Made by a program: the position numbers and the translations under genes
In this document: positions 16,762-25,037 of the stretch, piece by piece
Position numbering within the stretch: the stretch's first letter is position 1
Layout of the letters: the number at the start of each line of letters is the position of its first letter
Source of the DNA: Prevotella sp902465605
Lineage (GTDB): Bacteria > Bacteroidota > Bacteroidia > Bacteroidales > Bacteroidaceae
Assembly (NCBI GenBank): GCA_902465605.1
Contig: CABQNT010000004.1
Location: 1 to 64,000 of the forward strand
Direction: 5' to 3'
DNA length: 64,000 bases
The notes under the pieces: generated by a model
What the model was told of the DNA's origin: nothing
Seen by the model: the letters and a program-made list of their open reading frames with translations, nothing else
Database searches by the model: none

Positions 16762-17686
16762 TACTGTTATTCAAATCCTCCAAAAACAATTCCATCTTCT
16801 GTTTAAGTTGTTCCTCTACTATTCTGCCTGTGTCAGTAAGTTCTACATCAATTTCTTTCACAACTTTTATTGCTTCACCATTATATTTTTTTCCACTTTT
16901 CGTTCTAATAGTTATGCCACTGTCATTTGTAATCTGGCGCGTTATAGCACCCATTACACGATTATAGTCAGCTTCAGCCATAGATTCGGGTTTCTTCTTA
17001 ATTTTGAGATGTAAAGTGGCTGAAACTAACTCTTCGCCGCTTATTCCCGTCAACGTACTTGTATCATTTAATAAGTATGTGAGAACTGATTGGCTGAGTT
17101 CCGAAATTCTTGTAGTAATAGAGGGATCCGAACGAGAAACACTTGCGTGTGCAAATCCTCCATTTCCAAACTCAATACTATTTATATCAGAGACCCGTAC
17201 CCCCTGAGGTACTTTCGTAATTGGGGTTAGCTCTATCAAATTTGGACGGATTTCTCTAACAAGCCAGTTTAAATATGTCTGAAACCTGTCGATATTAAAT
17301 GTACCAGAAAGATTTGTTATTAGATACTGATTGTTAAGACAGAAGTAATAATGATCCTTATATTGAAGTTGGTCGGGATGACCAGTTTCTATGTCAGTAA
17401 TTGAAATTTTATGCTGACCAAACAAATCGTTAGAAATTACACCGCCATTATCTGCTGGTATAATTCGAAGCATCATACCAAACAAATAAGTATGCTGCTG
17501 CCATTCAAAATTCGAAAGCAAATCTTCATCACTGTCTTGTTCATTCAATCTCATGCGACGGGATTCTGCAATCGATTCAATGGTCAAAATACGAGATAAC
17601 AAGCTTAATATCCCAGAGTCAGATTGGGATAACATGGCATTTTCTATCTTAAAAGCTCGAAGCTTAATACTTTTTCTTTGTGGCAT
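16754..17686 (-). CDS. Soluble partner protein of the unrecognised two-gene system
   Basis: This 310-residue protein has no signal peptide or membrane segment. The N-terminus is rich in basic and strand-forming residues (MPQRKSIKLRAFKIENAM). The middle holds strand-like blocks such as YLFGMMLRIIPADNGGVI and YYFCLNNQYLITNLSG, and the C-terminus is a charged helix ending EEQLKQKMELFLEDLNN. I recognise no catalytic motif. The AT-rich composition differs from the housekeeping genes. It overlaps the membrane-protein gene downstream. A sensor role with the membrane protein as effector is a reasonable guess from layout alone. Confidence 0.6.
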   Translation of the reverse strand: MPQRKSIKLRAFKIENAMLSQSDSGILSLLSRILTIESIAESRRMRLNEQDSDEDLLSNFEWQQHTYLFGMMLRIIPADNGGVISNDLFGQHKISITDIETGHPDQLQYKDHYYFCLNNQYLITNLSGTFNIDRFQTYLNWLVREIRPNLIELTPITKVPQGVRVSDINSIEFGNGGFAHASVSRSDPSITTRISELSQSVLTYLLNDTSTLTGISGEELVSATLHLKIKKKPESMAEADYNRVMGAITRQITNDSGITIRTKSGKKYNGEAIKVVKEIDVELTDTGRIVEEQLKQKMELFLEDLNNSNV

Positions 17687-17814
17687 ATATTATAGTGCTG
17701 TTTAAAGATGCGAATATACAAAATTAAATAACAAAATCCAACTAACTTTCTTCATTTATGTGTTCTAATTGCTGGTGTCCAAGTCTTATAATATCAAAAT
17801 ACTCCGTTAATTCT

Positions 17815-18110
17815 AATGTAATCTTTTGAAAATGAGCCAATTAATTAACTATATATAGCCAATAAATTTGTTTAGCAGCTGATTATCAGCACTGCTGTAG
17901 TGAGTTAAACATCAAGTAAATGACACCAGAACCATTCTACCTATATACGGAAAGCTGCAAAGATGTCGTCAAAAGTTCATCCACAAAGATAGGCAAAATT
18001 TTCAAGAATCTACTCTTGGAAATACACTTATTGTACATGGTGATAAATTCACGTAGATGGAGCGTTACAGTACCATTGCAAGGCAAGGCACAAGAATCAG
18101 CTGGACTTCT
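17815..18110 (+). pseudogene. Decayed transposase 5' end, copy 1
   Basis: The segment shares an upstream block (TTTTGAAAATGAG then an AT-rich tract) and a coding block with 18965-19175 and 23085-23455. The coding block reads YTESCKDVVKSSSTKIGKIFKNLLLEIHLLY and then decays. Compared with copy 3 it corresponds to the N-terminal part of a DDE transposase. All three copies lie in the plus direction. The rest of 17687-18365 holds no gene that I can support. Confidence 0.6.
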
Positions 18111-18365
18111 CCTACCACGTATCATTCACATCACAGAATGTCGCAAAGGTGATGATGAAGGAAAAACGGGCTACCGTATTCCATGGGTTCTTTCAAGGAA
18201 ATCATGGCGAGCACATACATCACAAAATTATTTTTCGACAGGTGTCGGAGCATACCAAGCCGAAAGTTAATGAATCATACTATCAAAGAACTCTTCGGCT
18301 GGCAACAGAAAGCTGCATAGACATTATCTTGAATTTTAAAGAATTAGCCATAAAGGATGCTCCAT

Positions 18366-18945
18366 TTATTTGTTTTCTAAAGTTTCTCTCACCATCATGC
18401 TACCGTCTTTTAGTGTTATGCTCATTAGCCCTCTTTTCTTTTCCCATATAAAGCTATGAACTCCCATTAGTTTTTGATTTACACCATTTTCAGCATTAGC
18501 ACCTTCGACAACAGTTATTTTCTTCTCTTTGGGGGATATACTAATATCTTCAGAATACAAGCCTCCTAATGTTAGCATTGCTACAATATTAGAATCTTTA
18601 TAGCGTTTTTCTATAAAGAACAACCCTTCCCACCATGTGTCTTTATGCTTCAATTTGAAATCTACGGAAGCATTTGCTTTGTATTCATTCTGCCCCTCTA
18701 ACCAATTACAAGACTTTAAAATCAAATATAGAAATATATTGTTTGTTAGAAACTTGGATAGCAGTAATAATCATTGTATCTGTGGATTGTTGGTCGTTTA
18801 ACAGCAGCGTATCATTTATATGGTAGGACGCTAGCCATTCAAGTTCATTATCACTTAGATGCGTCTTCTTACAGTATGGCAATCCACATGCAACAAAGCC
18901 TATTGCTACGATACCGATAAGCAAAATGTTTAAAAATAATTTCAT
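18366..18945 (-). pseudogene. Small lipoprotein gene split by a frameshift
   Basis: The N-terminal frame (18945 to 18706) encodes a signal peptide with lipobox GFVAC and about 60 further residues. The remaining 119 residues are in a different frame (18725 to 18366), overlapping by 20 bp in an A/T-rich tract. Joined, they give a single lipoprotein of about 190 residues of the small-lipoprotein type common in Prevotella, with the second part mostly beta strands (ANASVDFKLKHKD...WEGLFFIEKRY). A sequencing error in the homopolymer region is an alternative explanation. The function is unknown. Confidence 0.55.
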
Positions 18946-18964
18946 TTATCTCAATACTCTATCA

Positions 18965-19175
18965 ATTTTCATATAATCGTGTGAAAATGAGCGAGTTGAT
19001 TAACTATATCTAACTAATAAAATTTATTTAAGAGGCAGACTGCCAGCAACTTTATAGCAGATTAAACATCAAGTAAATGGCATCAAACCACTCAACCAAT
19101 ATACGGAAAGCTGCAAAGATGCTGTCAAAAGTTCATGCGCAAAATTAGGCAAAACTTTCGAGGATCTACTCTTGC
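18965..19175 (+). pseudogene. Decayed transposase 5' end, copy 2
   Basis: This shortest copy shares the GTGAAAATGAGCGAG block, the ACATCAAGTAAATGGCATCAAA block and the coding stretch that ends ...FEDLLLL, then diverges. It lies just past the 3' end of the TonB-receptor gene. Confidence 0.6.
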
Positions 19176-19252
19176 TTACTTGGATATTAAATTGGTCAGC
19201 CGCTCATCAAAGGTTAGTTTGGCATCTTGACATTAAGATGTGGGCGTTTTTG

Positions 19253-21859
19253 TCACATCGCACGCATCTTCTCATCGCTGTTGCTCTGCTCGATGGAATC
19301 GTGTTGTTTCCGTTTTCCCTTTGTAAAGGTATAATAGATGGAGAAGGAGAAAAAGGGAAGGAACCTGCCATACATGTAGGTTTTCCGATAAATCTTATTG
19401 GTTAAGGTATAACTCCAGTTCTTCTGCTCGCAAATCAGGTCATTAACCGACAATTTGCAGGTGAGTTTGTCGTTGAAGAATGTCTTCATGCACGAGAAGT
19501 CCAACTGGTGGTAATCCCTGCTCCTGCCGTATGCCGACTTGGATTCGGAGATATAGCGGTAGAGCAACAGCATGCGGATGTCCAACGGAAGGACGAAGGT
19601 GTGCTGCGTGTAGATTTTCCAGTCGAAATTGTTAACGGAAGTCTCGGAAGTGATATATTTGTCGAAACTCACCCTCGCTTGGTTCACAATCGACCACCAC
19701 GGTGCTATACTGATGGGGACATAGAGGTTGAGATTTGTCAGCCGGTTCTTCACCCCATCCACATAACTTGCCACGGTCATTGCCTGTCCGTCCACGATTT
19801 CTGTCCTGTTGTAGTTGTCAAGACCGTTATTGCTCCACACGTGCGTGAGGGTAAGGTTGTACTTCTGCGCTAATTGGTAAGTAACGCTGATGTGGTTGGT
19901 GTAATTAGGGCGCAAGTCGGGATTTCCCATCTTGAGCGTATAACGAGAGTAATAATACCGGTATGGCATCAGTCGTGTGAAGCCCACCCTCTGCGTTCTT
20001 CGGGATGCGGAAAATATCATAGTGTGCCATTTGCTCAAGCGGTAGGTATAGTACAGGCTGGGGAACAGGTCGAAATGGCGGTAGGAGAAGTCGTAGCCAT
20101 CAGCTTTGGCGTAGTTGTACTCACCCCGAAGCCCAGCCGTCAGGTTCCATTTCTTGCCCGAAAGGTCGTATTTCAGATATGCCGCTTGCAGGTCTTCCGC
20201 ATATTTAAATGAGTAACCCTTGTCGGCACTGCTGCTCCAACTGCCGTTTGTGAGTGTTTGCTCCTCGAACTCATTGTCTTTTAAGGAATGGCTGCATTTG
20301 ATGCCAGCCATCAGACTTCCATGCTTCAGGAAGTCCCATTCCACCCTTGTTTCGCCCGAAAGAATGAAAAAAGGAGCGGATTGATGATGGCGCAGGTTCT
20401 CGGTGGAAAGAAGTTTGCCGCTGCGGTCGTAATTTTTGTACTCAAACTCATCGTCGTTGGGATAAAAACTCTTTGCCACATCTGCCAGCACCAGCAGTTT
20501 ATTGCGGTCGTCCTGTCCAAACTTGTGTGTAAAGTTCAGCGATGCGCTTAGCATGTTCTGGTTTTGGATGGTTTCATGCTTGCTGTCAGTGTGCACCGTT
20601 TTAGGAGCGTTCGTCCCATCCACCAAGGTGTAGCCGTTCACATGCTCATCTTTGTACCAGTGTGAATAGTTGAGGTTCAAGGCGAATTTGTTTCTCGCAT
20701 TGAAATCGTAATAGATGTTCGAATTGATAGTTCCTATCACGTCGTCCATTCTATCAACTATATTGTTTTGGTAGTTGATTAACTTTTCATAGTTCTTGGT
20801 CAATTCATCCGCACACAAATAACCTTTGCCGAAAGTGCCGTTGGCAGAGATATCAAACCCGAACTTTCCTTTTCCGTAGCCATAGGATACGTATGGTCTG
20901 ACGGCTTTGTAATTAATGAAATCTACAGAGCCGCCGACAACCAGTTGCGAGCCGCTTTGCCGTTCTTTGGTGAGAATCCTCAACACACCGCCCATGCCCT
21001 GTGCCGCAAATTCTGCAGAAGGATTGGGGATAATCTCAATCTTGTCAATGGTTTCCGAACGGATGCCTTTTAAATAAGCCACGAGTTCGCTGCCCGAAAG
21101 GTGGATACTGCGATCGTCTACCATGACCTGTGCACCAGAAATGCCATTGATAGAAATGTCATTTCCGTTGAGCCACACGCCAGGAAGTTGCGTCAAGAGC
21201 GATTCCGCCGTGTTGCCAATCCCAAGAATGGTGTTGCCGATATTGACCGAATAACGGTCGCCTTTATAAGTGACCGTGGGGCGAAGGGTGGTCACCTTTA
21301 CCTCTTTTAGCGTTTTCGTGTCTTCATACAGGCGGAGTGTTCCCACCCTGTTTTGTGAAAAACGCACATAAGCTGTGCGGTAGCCCACGAAAGACAGTCG
21401 CGCCAATACAGGATGAACGTCGCATGGAATGACGAACAATCCGTCGCTGTTGGTCACGCCACCCGTGATGAAAGAACTGTCTTTGGGATTGAGCAATGCC
21501 ACGTTGGCAAACTCTATGGGACGATTGTTGCGGTTCACCAAATGACCGATGTATTTCCGCTCCGCCTTCTGTACACACTCCACATAGATGTCGTTGCTTT
21601 CTCCAATGGTCATTAGAATGGGATAGAAGCCAATCAATTGCTGAATGGCATCACCCACACGCTTGTTTTGGACGGATGCCGTCACCTTAAAATCTTCCAG
21701 TTCATTGTAAATGAACACGATTTTATAATGTGTGTTTTGTGCTTGGATAAATTTGAGAGCATCCGACATGGAGACGTTGCGAAACTCGTGCGTGATGCGC
21801 TGTGCACCGACATTGAAAACGATAGCACACATGAGAATAAGAAACAAGACTTTTTTCAT
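19253..21859 (-). CDS. TonB-dependent outer-membrane receptor with STN signalling domain
   Basis: This 868-residue protein has a signal peptide (residues 1-19), an STN domain (about 20-90, EFRNVSMSDALKFIQAQN), and a carboxypeptidase-regulatory-like domain (about 105-180). A plug follows (about 200-300, with LTQLPGVWLNGNDISING and IEIIPNPSAEFAAQGMGG), then an outer-membrane beta-barrel to the C-terminus. The STN domain is what signalling receptors use to contact an anti-sigma factor. The gene overlaps the anti-sigma gene by 4 bp (ATGA) and is the last of a sigma / anti-sigma / receptor operon, so substrate binding is probably coupled to sigma release. The substrate is unknown. Confidence 0.88.
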   Translation of the reverse strand: MKKVLFLILMCAIVFNVGAQRITHEFRNVSMSDALKFIQAQNTHYKIVFIYNELEDFKVTASVQNKRVGDAIQQLIGFYPILMTIGESNDIYVECVQKAERKYIGHLVNRNNRPIEFANVALLNPKDSSFITGGVTNSDGLFVIPCDVHPVLARLSFVGYRTAYVRFSQNRVGTLRLYEDTKTLKEVKVTTLRPTVTYKGDRYSVNIGNTILGIGNTAESLLTQLPGVWLNGNDISINGISGAQVMVDDRSIHLSGSELVAYLKGIRSETIDKIEIIPNPSAEFAAQGMGGVLRILTKERQSGSQLVVGGSVDFINYKAVRPYVSYGYGKGKFGFDISANGTFGKGYLCADELTKNYEKLINYQNNIVDRMDDVIGTINSNIYYDFNARNKFALNLNYSHWYKDEHVNGYTLVDGTNAPKTVHTDSKHETIQNQNMLSASLNFTHKFGQDDRNKLLVLADVAKSFYPNDDEFEYKNYDRSGKLLSTENLRHHQSAPFFILSGETRVEWDFLKHGSLMAGIKCSHSLKDNEFEEQTLTNGSWSSSADKGYSFKYAEDLQAAYLKYDLSGKKWNLTAGLRGEYNYAKADGYDFSYRHFDLFPSLYYTYRLSKWHTMIFSASRRTQRVGFTRLMPYRYYYSRYTLKMGNPDLRPNYTNHISVTYQLAQKYNLTLTHVWSNNGLDNYNRTEIVDGQAMTVASYVDGVKNRLTNLNLYVPISIAPWWSIVNQARVSFDKYITSETSVNNFDWKIYTQHTFVLPLDIRMLLLYRYISESKSAYGRSRDYHQLDFSCMKTFFNDKLTCKLSVNDLICEQKNWSYTLTNKIYRKTYMYGRFLPFFSFSIYYTFTKGKRKQHDSIEQSNSDEKMRAM

Positions 21860-22518
21860 GGTTCGGTCGTGCTTTGTGGTTCAACAATCAGTTGGTTCTC
21901 TTCCAATTGGAATTGCAGGGTTTTGAAGTGGTTGAGCATTTCCACCACCTTTTCTATGGAATACGAGGGATTCCATTCGAAGAACAAGCGCAGTTGTTTT
22001 ACTTCCTCGTTGCGGTAAACTACATTGATGTGATAGTGGTTGGATAGTTCTGCAAGAATGTTTTCCAAAGGCACATTGTCGAAAAGTTTTACAGCGGGTA
22101 CGGCAATCGTGTCCTTTCGGACAGTATCGGCAGCGACAATAGTTCTTGACTCTTTCGCATTGTTCACCGCAGCGGAATGTCCGTTTGTGGAACGGAAACC
22201 GAAAAATCCCGTGCTGATAGTGGCAATGGCAATGCCCGAAACCAGCAACACGCCAATAAATACGGCTGCCACTTTTCGCCAAAGCGTAACGACTTGTGCC
22301 TTTGCCAGATATTCGTGAGCCAATCGTTTCCACTCTTTGTCCACGTCTTCTTCCGTCAGTCGGGAATCGTTCTCGTTGGCACTGGCGGCACTTTTTGTCT
22401 TGGAGAGCAAGGAATACAATTGCCTACATTCCTCGTCTTCCAACAGCTCCTCCCATTGCTCATGAGTATATTCATGGGGGTGTTCCATCATTTGAAGCAG
22501 AAGTTCAGTCTTTTCCAT
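21856..22518 (-). CDS. Short anti-sigma factor without FecR domain
   Basis: This 220-residue protein has a cytoplasmic N-terminal region (residues 1-80) and one membrane helix (about 83-103, VAAVFIGVLLVSGIAIATI). Its short periplasmic part has a C-terminal DUF4974-like module (VKLFDNVPLENILAELSNHYHINVVY). The usual FecR domain between helix and DUF4974 is absent, so it is shorter than typical 320-residue FecR proteins. The gene overlaps the sigma gene by 14 bp and the receptor gene by 4 bp. It probably holds the ECF sigma factor inactive until the receptor signals. Confidence 0.8.
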   Translation of the reverse strand: MEKTELLLQMMEHPHEYTHEQWEELLEDEECRQLYSLLSKTKSAASANENDSRLTEEDVDKEWKRLAHEYLAKAQVVTLWRKVAAVFIGVLLVSGIAIATISTGFFGFRSTNGHSAAVNNAKESRTIVAADTVRKDTIAVPAVKLFDNVPLENILAELSNHYHINVVYRNEEVKQLRLFFEWNPSYSIEKVVEMLNHFKTLQFQLEENQLIVEPQSTTEP

Positions 22519-23014
22519 TTCTACCTTTTTTTAGTTGTTCACGTAACTGTTTCATTGCATGACGCAAATGTTTATAGACGGCAGTCTCGCTTATGCCCAT
22601 CATTTGGGCAATCTCTTTGAAAGTGCGCTTGGCATGGTAGTGCATCAACAGGATTTCCCGACATCTGGGCGGCTGAATCCTTTCCAATTCTTTTTCCAAT
22701 GCCTTTATCTCCTCCTCCAACTTTCTCGGCTCTTGGCATTGCTCCAATTCTTGGTCGAGAAGATAAAGTCTTTCCACCCGCTCCTGAATTTCCATGTTCC
22801 TGATGCGGTTCAAGCATCTATTTCGCACGCTTGTCATCAAATACGCAACTGCCGTATCCGCTTTCAAATCCTTTCCACTCTCAAGAATGTAGGCAAAGAC
22901 GTCGTGCACAATATCCTTGCTCTCGGCATCATCATGGAGCATGATGCTTGCCAAGCGGTACATTTCACGGTAGTGTTGCTTGAAGAGCGATGCAAGTTGT
23001 TTTCTGTCCGTCAT
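22505..23014 (-). CDS. ECF-type RNA polymerase sigma factor
   Basis: This 169-residue sigma-70 family protein has region 2 (about residues 8-75, HYREMYRLASIMLHDDAESKDIVHDVFAYI) and region 4 with a helix-turn-helix (about 110-160, CREILLMHYHAKRTFKEIAQMMGISETAVYKHLRHAMKQL). It is first in the minus-strand operon with its anti-sigma factor and receptor, so it likely controls that operon or related outer-membrane genes. It begins near 23014; an AT-rich promoter region lies upstream with no clear house-keeping box. Confidence 0.93.
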   Translation of the reverse strand: MTDRKQLASLFKQHYREMYRLASIMLHDDAESKDIVHDVFAYILESGKDLKADTAVAYLMTSVRNRCLNRIRNMEIQERVERLYLLDQELEQCQEPRKLEEEIKALEKELERIQPPRCREILLMHYHAKRTFKEIAQMMGISETAVYKHLRHAMKQLREQLKKGRNGKD

Positions 23015-23084
23015 ACATCTATATTACACATGAAAGCGGATTTACTAAACCTTAAATGGAAACTTTTTTTTATAATATTCTGTT

Positions 23085-23455
23085 ACTTCTCATGTAATCG
23101 CTTGAAAATGAGTGAATTAATTTACAATATATAACGAATAAAATATGGTTAAACTGCTGATTATCAGTGACCTTATAGTAATCAAAACATCAAGTAAATG
23201 GCATCAAAACACAAGACCCATATACGGAAAGCTGCAAAGATGCCGTCAAAAGCTTATCCGCAAAATTAAGCAAAACTTTCGAGAATCTACTCGTGGAGAT
23301 ACTCTTATTATACACGGCGATACAAAGAAAGATGCATTCACTCAGATGGAGCGTTATGGTACCATTGTGAGCAGAGCTACAGAACGAATTTCAATCGCTG
23401 CTGGGCTATGTGTATCAACTGGGTTAGTCTGCGGGCTTTTGGGTTACCAGCCTGA
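23085..23455 (+). pseudogene. Decayed transposase 5' end, copy 3 (longest)
   Basis: After the shared upstream block this copy reads KDAVKSLSAKLSKTFENLLVEILLLY and then, through frameshifts, KKDAFTQMERYG and CEQSYRTNFNRCWAMCINWVSL. This matches my memory of the N-terminal region of an IS4-like transposase group found in Bacteroidales, with a 'kinFtQMeRYG...EQsYR..F.r' pattern. No catalytic domain is left. It explains part of the 1-kb gene-free region 23015-24085. Confidence 0.6.
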
Positions 23456-23835
23456 GGCAAAGTGCCGTGCTTGCTGTGCTTGCTGCTACTCAAAAGGTTT
23501 ACACCAACACGCCAATTTGTTGAATATTTTATCAAAAAATGGCCCCAAAAACGGCTCTTCAAAACTTTCAATCTAGAGAAAAACGATAGGCAAACGTACC
23601 GCAAACAAGCGATTATTTGGTGCGTCCTGTCGATTATTTACACAAAAAAGCGGGTTTCAAGTGATAAAAGGCATCATTTTGCCTGCTTACCAACATGCCT
23701 TTTCCCCGCAAAAGCATAGATATTAGGCACTTCATGCAATGCTTTTGGCAAAAAAAGACGTCATAAAAGATTGAAAAACAACGAAGGAAATTTATAAAAA
23801 CCTGTTTATCAATCACATGCAAAAATCGCTTATAT

Positions 23836-23881
23836 TTGGCGTATTTGCGACCAAGATCAAGGTTGTTCGCAAATACGCCAA
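23836..23881. repeat. Perfect 15-bp inverted repeat in a gene-free region
   Basis: TTGGCGTATTTGCGA (23836-23850) and its complement (23867-23881) are separated by 16 nt. No T-run follows on either strand, so it is not a clear terminator. It could be an operator or a remnant end of an element. Confidence 0.7.
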
Positions 23882-24085
23882 GGAGAGAAGGGTATGTTGT
23901 CAAGAAAATTCTTTATGTCTGATTGGCAGTCATCCATATCGTCTACTAAACAGATAGGACAAATTTTAGCGCATCCAGTTTGTTAATAAAGCGTAAAAAA
24001 GGAACCTACTTCATGATTGATAGATAAAAGTATGAAAAGTATTTTATAAATTTGTCAAACACCTTAAATTCTATTATATTGTTAT

Positions 24086-24883
24086 ATGCTAGGAGCCATC
24101 ATCGGCGACATTGTAGGTTCGCCATACGAATTTGACCAATCTGCGCCAAAAGCAGGTTTTACCCTCTTCGCAGAAGAATGCAGTTACACCGACGACACCA
24201 TCTGTACGGTGGCCATAGCCGACGCCATACTCCGGATGCGCCCTTATCAAGAGTCGCTTCTCGACTGGTGTCACCGCTATCCCAACCCCATGAACGGGTA
24301 TGGCAACATGTATCAAACTTGGCTACAAGAGAAGAACCCACTCCCACAAAGTTCGTTTGGCAATGGCGCAGCCATGCGCGTTAGTCCGATAGGATGGCTC
24401 TTTGACGACTTTCACGACGTGCTTCGCGAAAGCAAACGCTGCACCGAGGTAAGCCATTGTCACAGCGAAGGCATCCGAGGAGCGCAGTGCATCGCCACGC
24501 TGGTTTATTGGCTACGCACTTGTCGCATCACGAAAGACGAAATAGAGAATGCCGTGAAGAGCAAATTCGGGTATGACATTCCACCCCTGAAAGACATTTA
24601 CAGAATAGGCAGTCAGGGACACTTTGACAACACATGTCAAGAAACGGTTCCATGGGCCATCCGCTGTTTCCTGGAAAGTGAGAGTTTTGAAGACGCCATT
24701 CGCATTGCCGTTGGGGCTGGTGGCGATACCGACACCAAGGCTGCCATCTGCGGGAGCATTGCCGAAGCTTATTATGAAGTGCCGGAAGAACTGATTGAAC
24801 AGGCTTACGAATACCTGCCCAGCGACATGCTACGCGTCATTGATCGTTTCTACGAACACATTGGAACGAGCATCAATTCGTAA
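24086..24883 (+). CDS. ADP-ribosylglycohydrolase family protein
   Basis: This 265-residue all-helical protein of the DraG/crystallin J1 family removes ADP-ribose from proteins or small molecules. The metal-binding aspartates are seen in CSYTDDTICT (around residues 31-41) and GAGGDTDTKAAICGSIAEAYY (around residues 210-230). The start GAIIGDIVGSPYEF is typical. It stands alone, with a strong hairpin after its stop. Its physiological target is not shown by the context. Confidence 0.93.
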   Translation: MLGAIIGDIVGSPYEFDQSAPKAGFTLFAEECSYTDDTICTVAIADAILRMRPYQESLLDWCHRYPNPMNGYGNMYQTWLQEKNPLPQSSFGNGAAMRVSPIGWLFDDFHDVLRESKRCTEVSHCHSEGIRGAQCIATLVYWLRTCRITKDEIENAVKSKFGYDIPPLKDIYRIGSQGHFDNTCQETVPWAIRCFLESESFEDAIRIAVGAGGDTDTKAAICGSIAEAYYEVPEELIEQAYEYLPSDMLRVIDRFYEHIGTSINS

Positions 24884-24917
24884 CATCACACAGCATTGCA
24901 CGCAAGCAACAACGACA

Positions 24918-24952
24918 CGGCCACCCATCGATCTTCATACGATGGGTGGCCG
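24918..24952. terminator. Hairpin between the glycohydrolase gene and the convergent ATPase gene
   Basis: A 13-bp perfect stem (CGGCCACCCATCG / CGATGGGTGGCCG) with a 9-nt loop lies between convergent genes. Only a short T-rich stretch follows on the plus strand. It likely serves as a terminator for the upstream gene. Confidence 0.6.
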
Positions 24953-25037
24953 TTTCGATTGATGTTGAATTTCCAATCATGCTCCATGACCATGACTGAT
25001 GGGCATCAGGCCTACGGCTGTCATGATGGGTTGCCTG

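Noticed and set aside
23577..24085. Small ORFs on both strands in the gene-free region
   Set aside because: They overlap each other and the inverted repeat, have no family pattern, and look like chance frames in AT-rich DNA.
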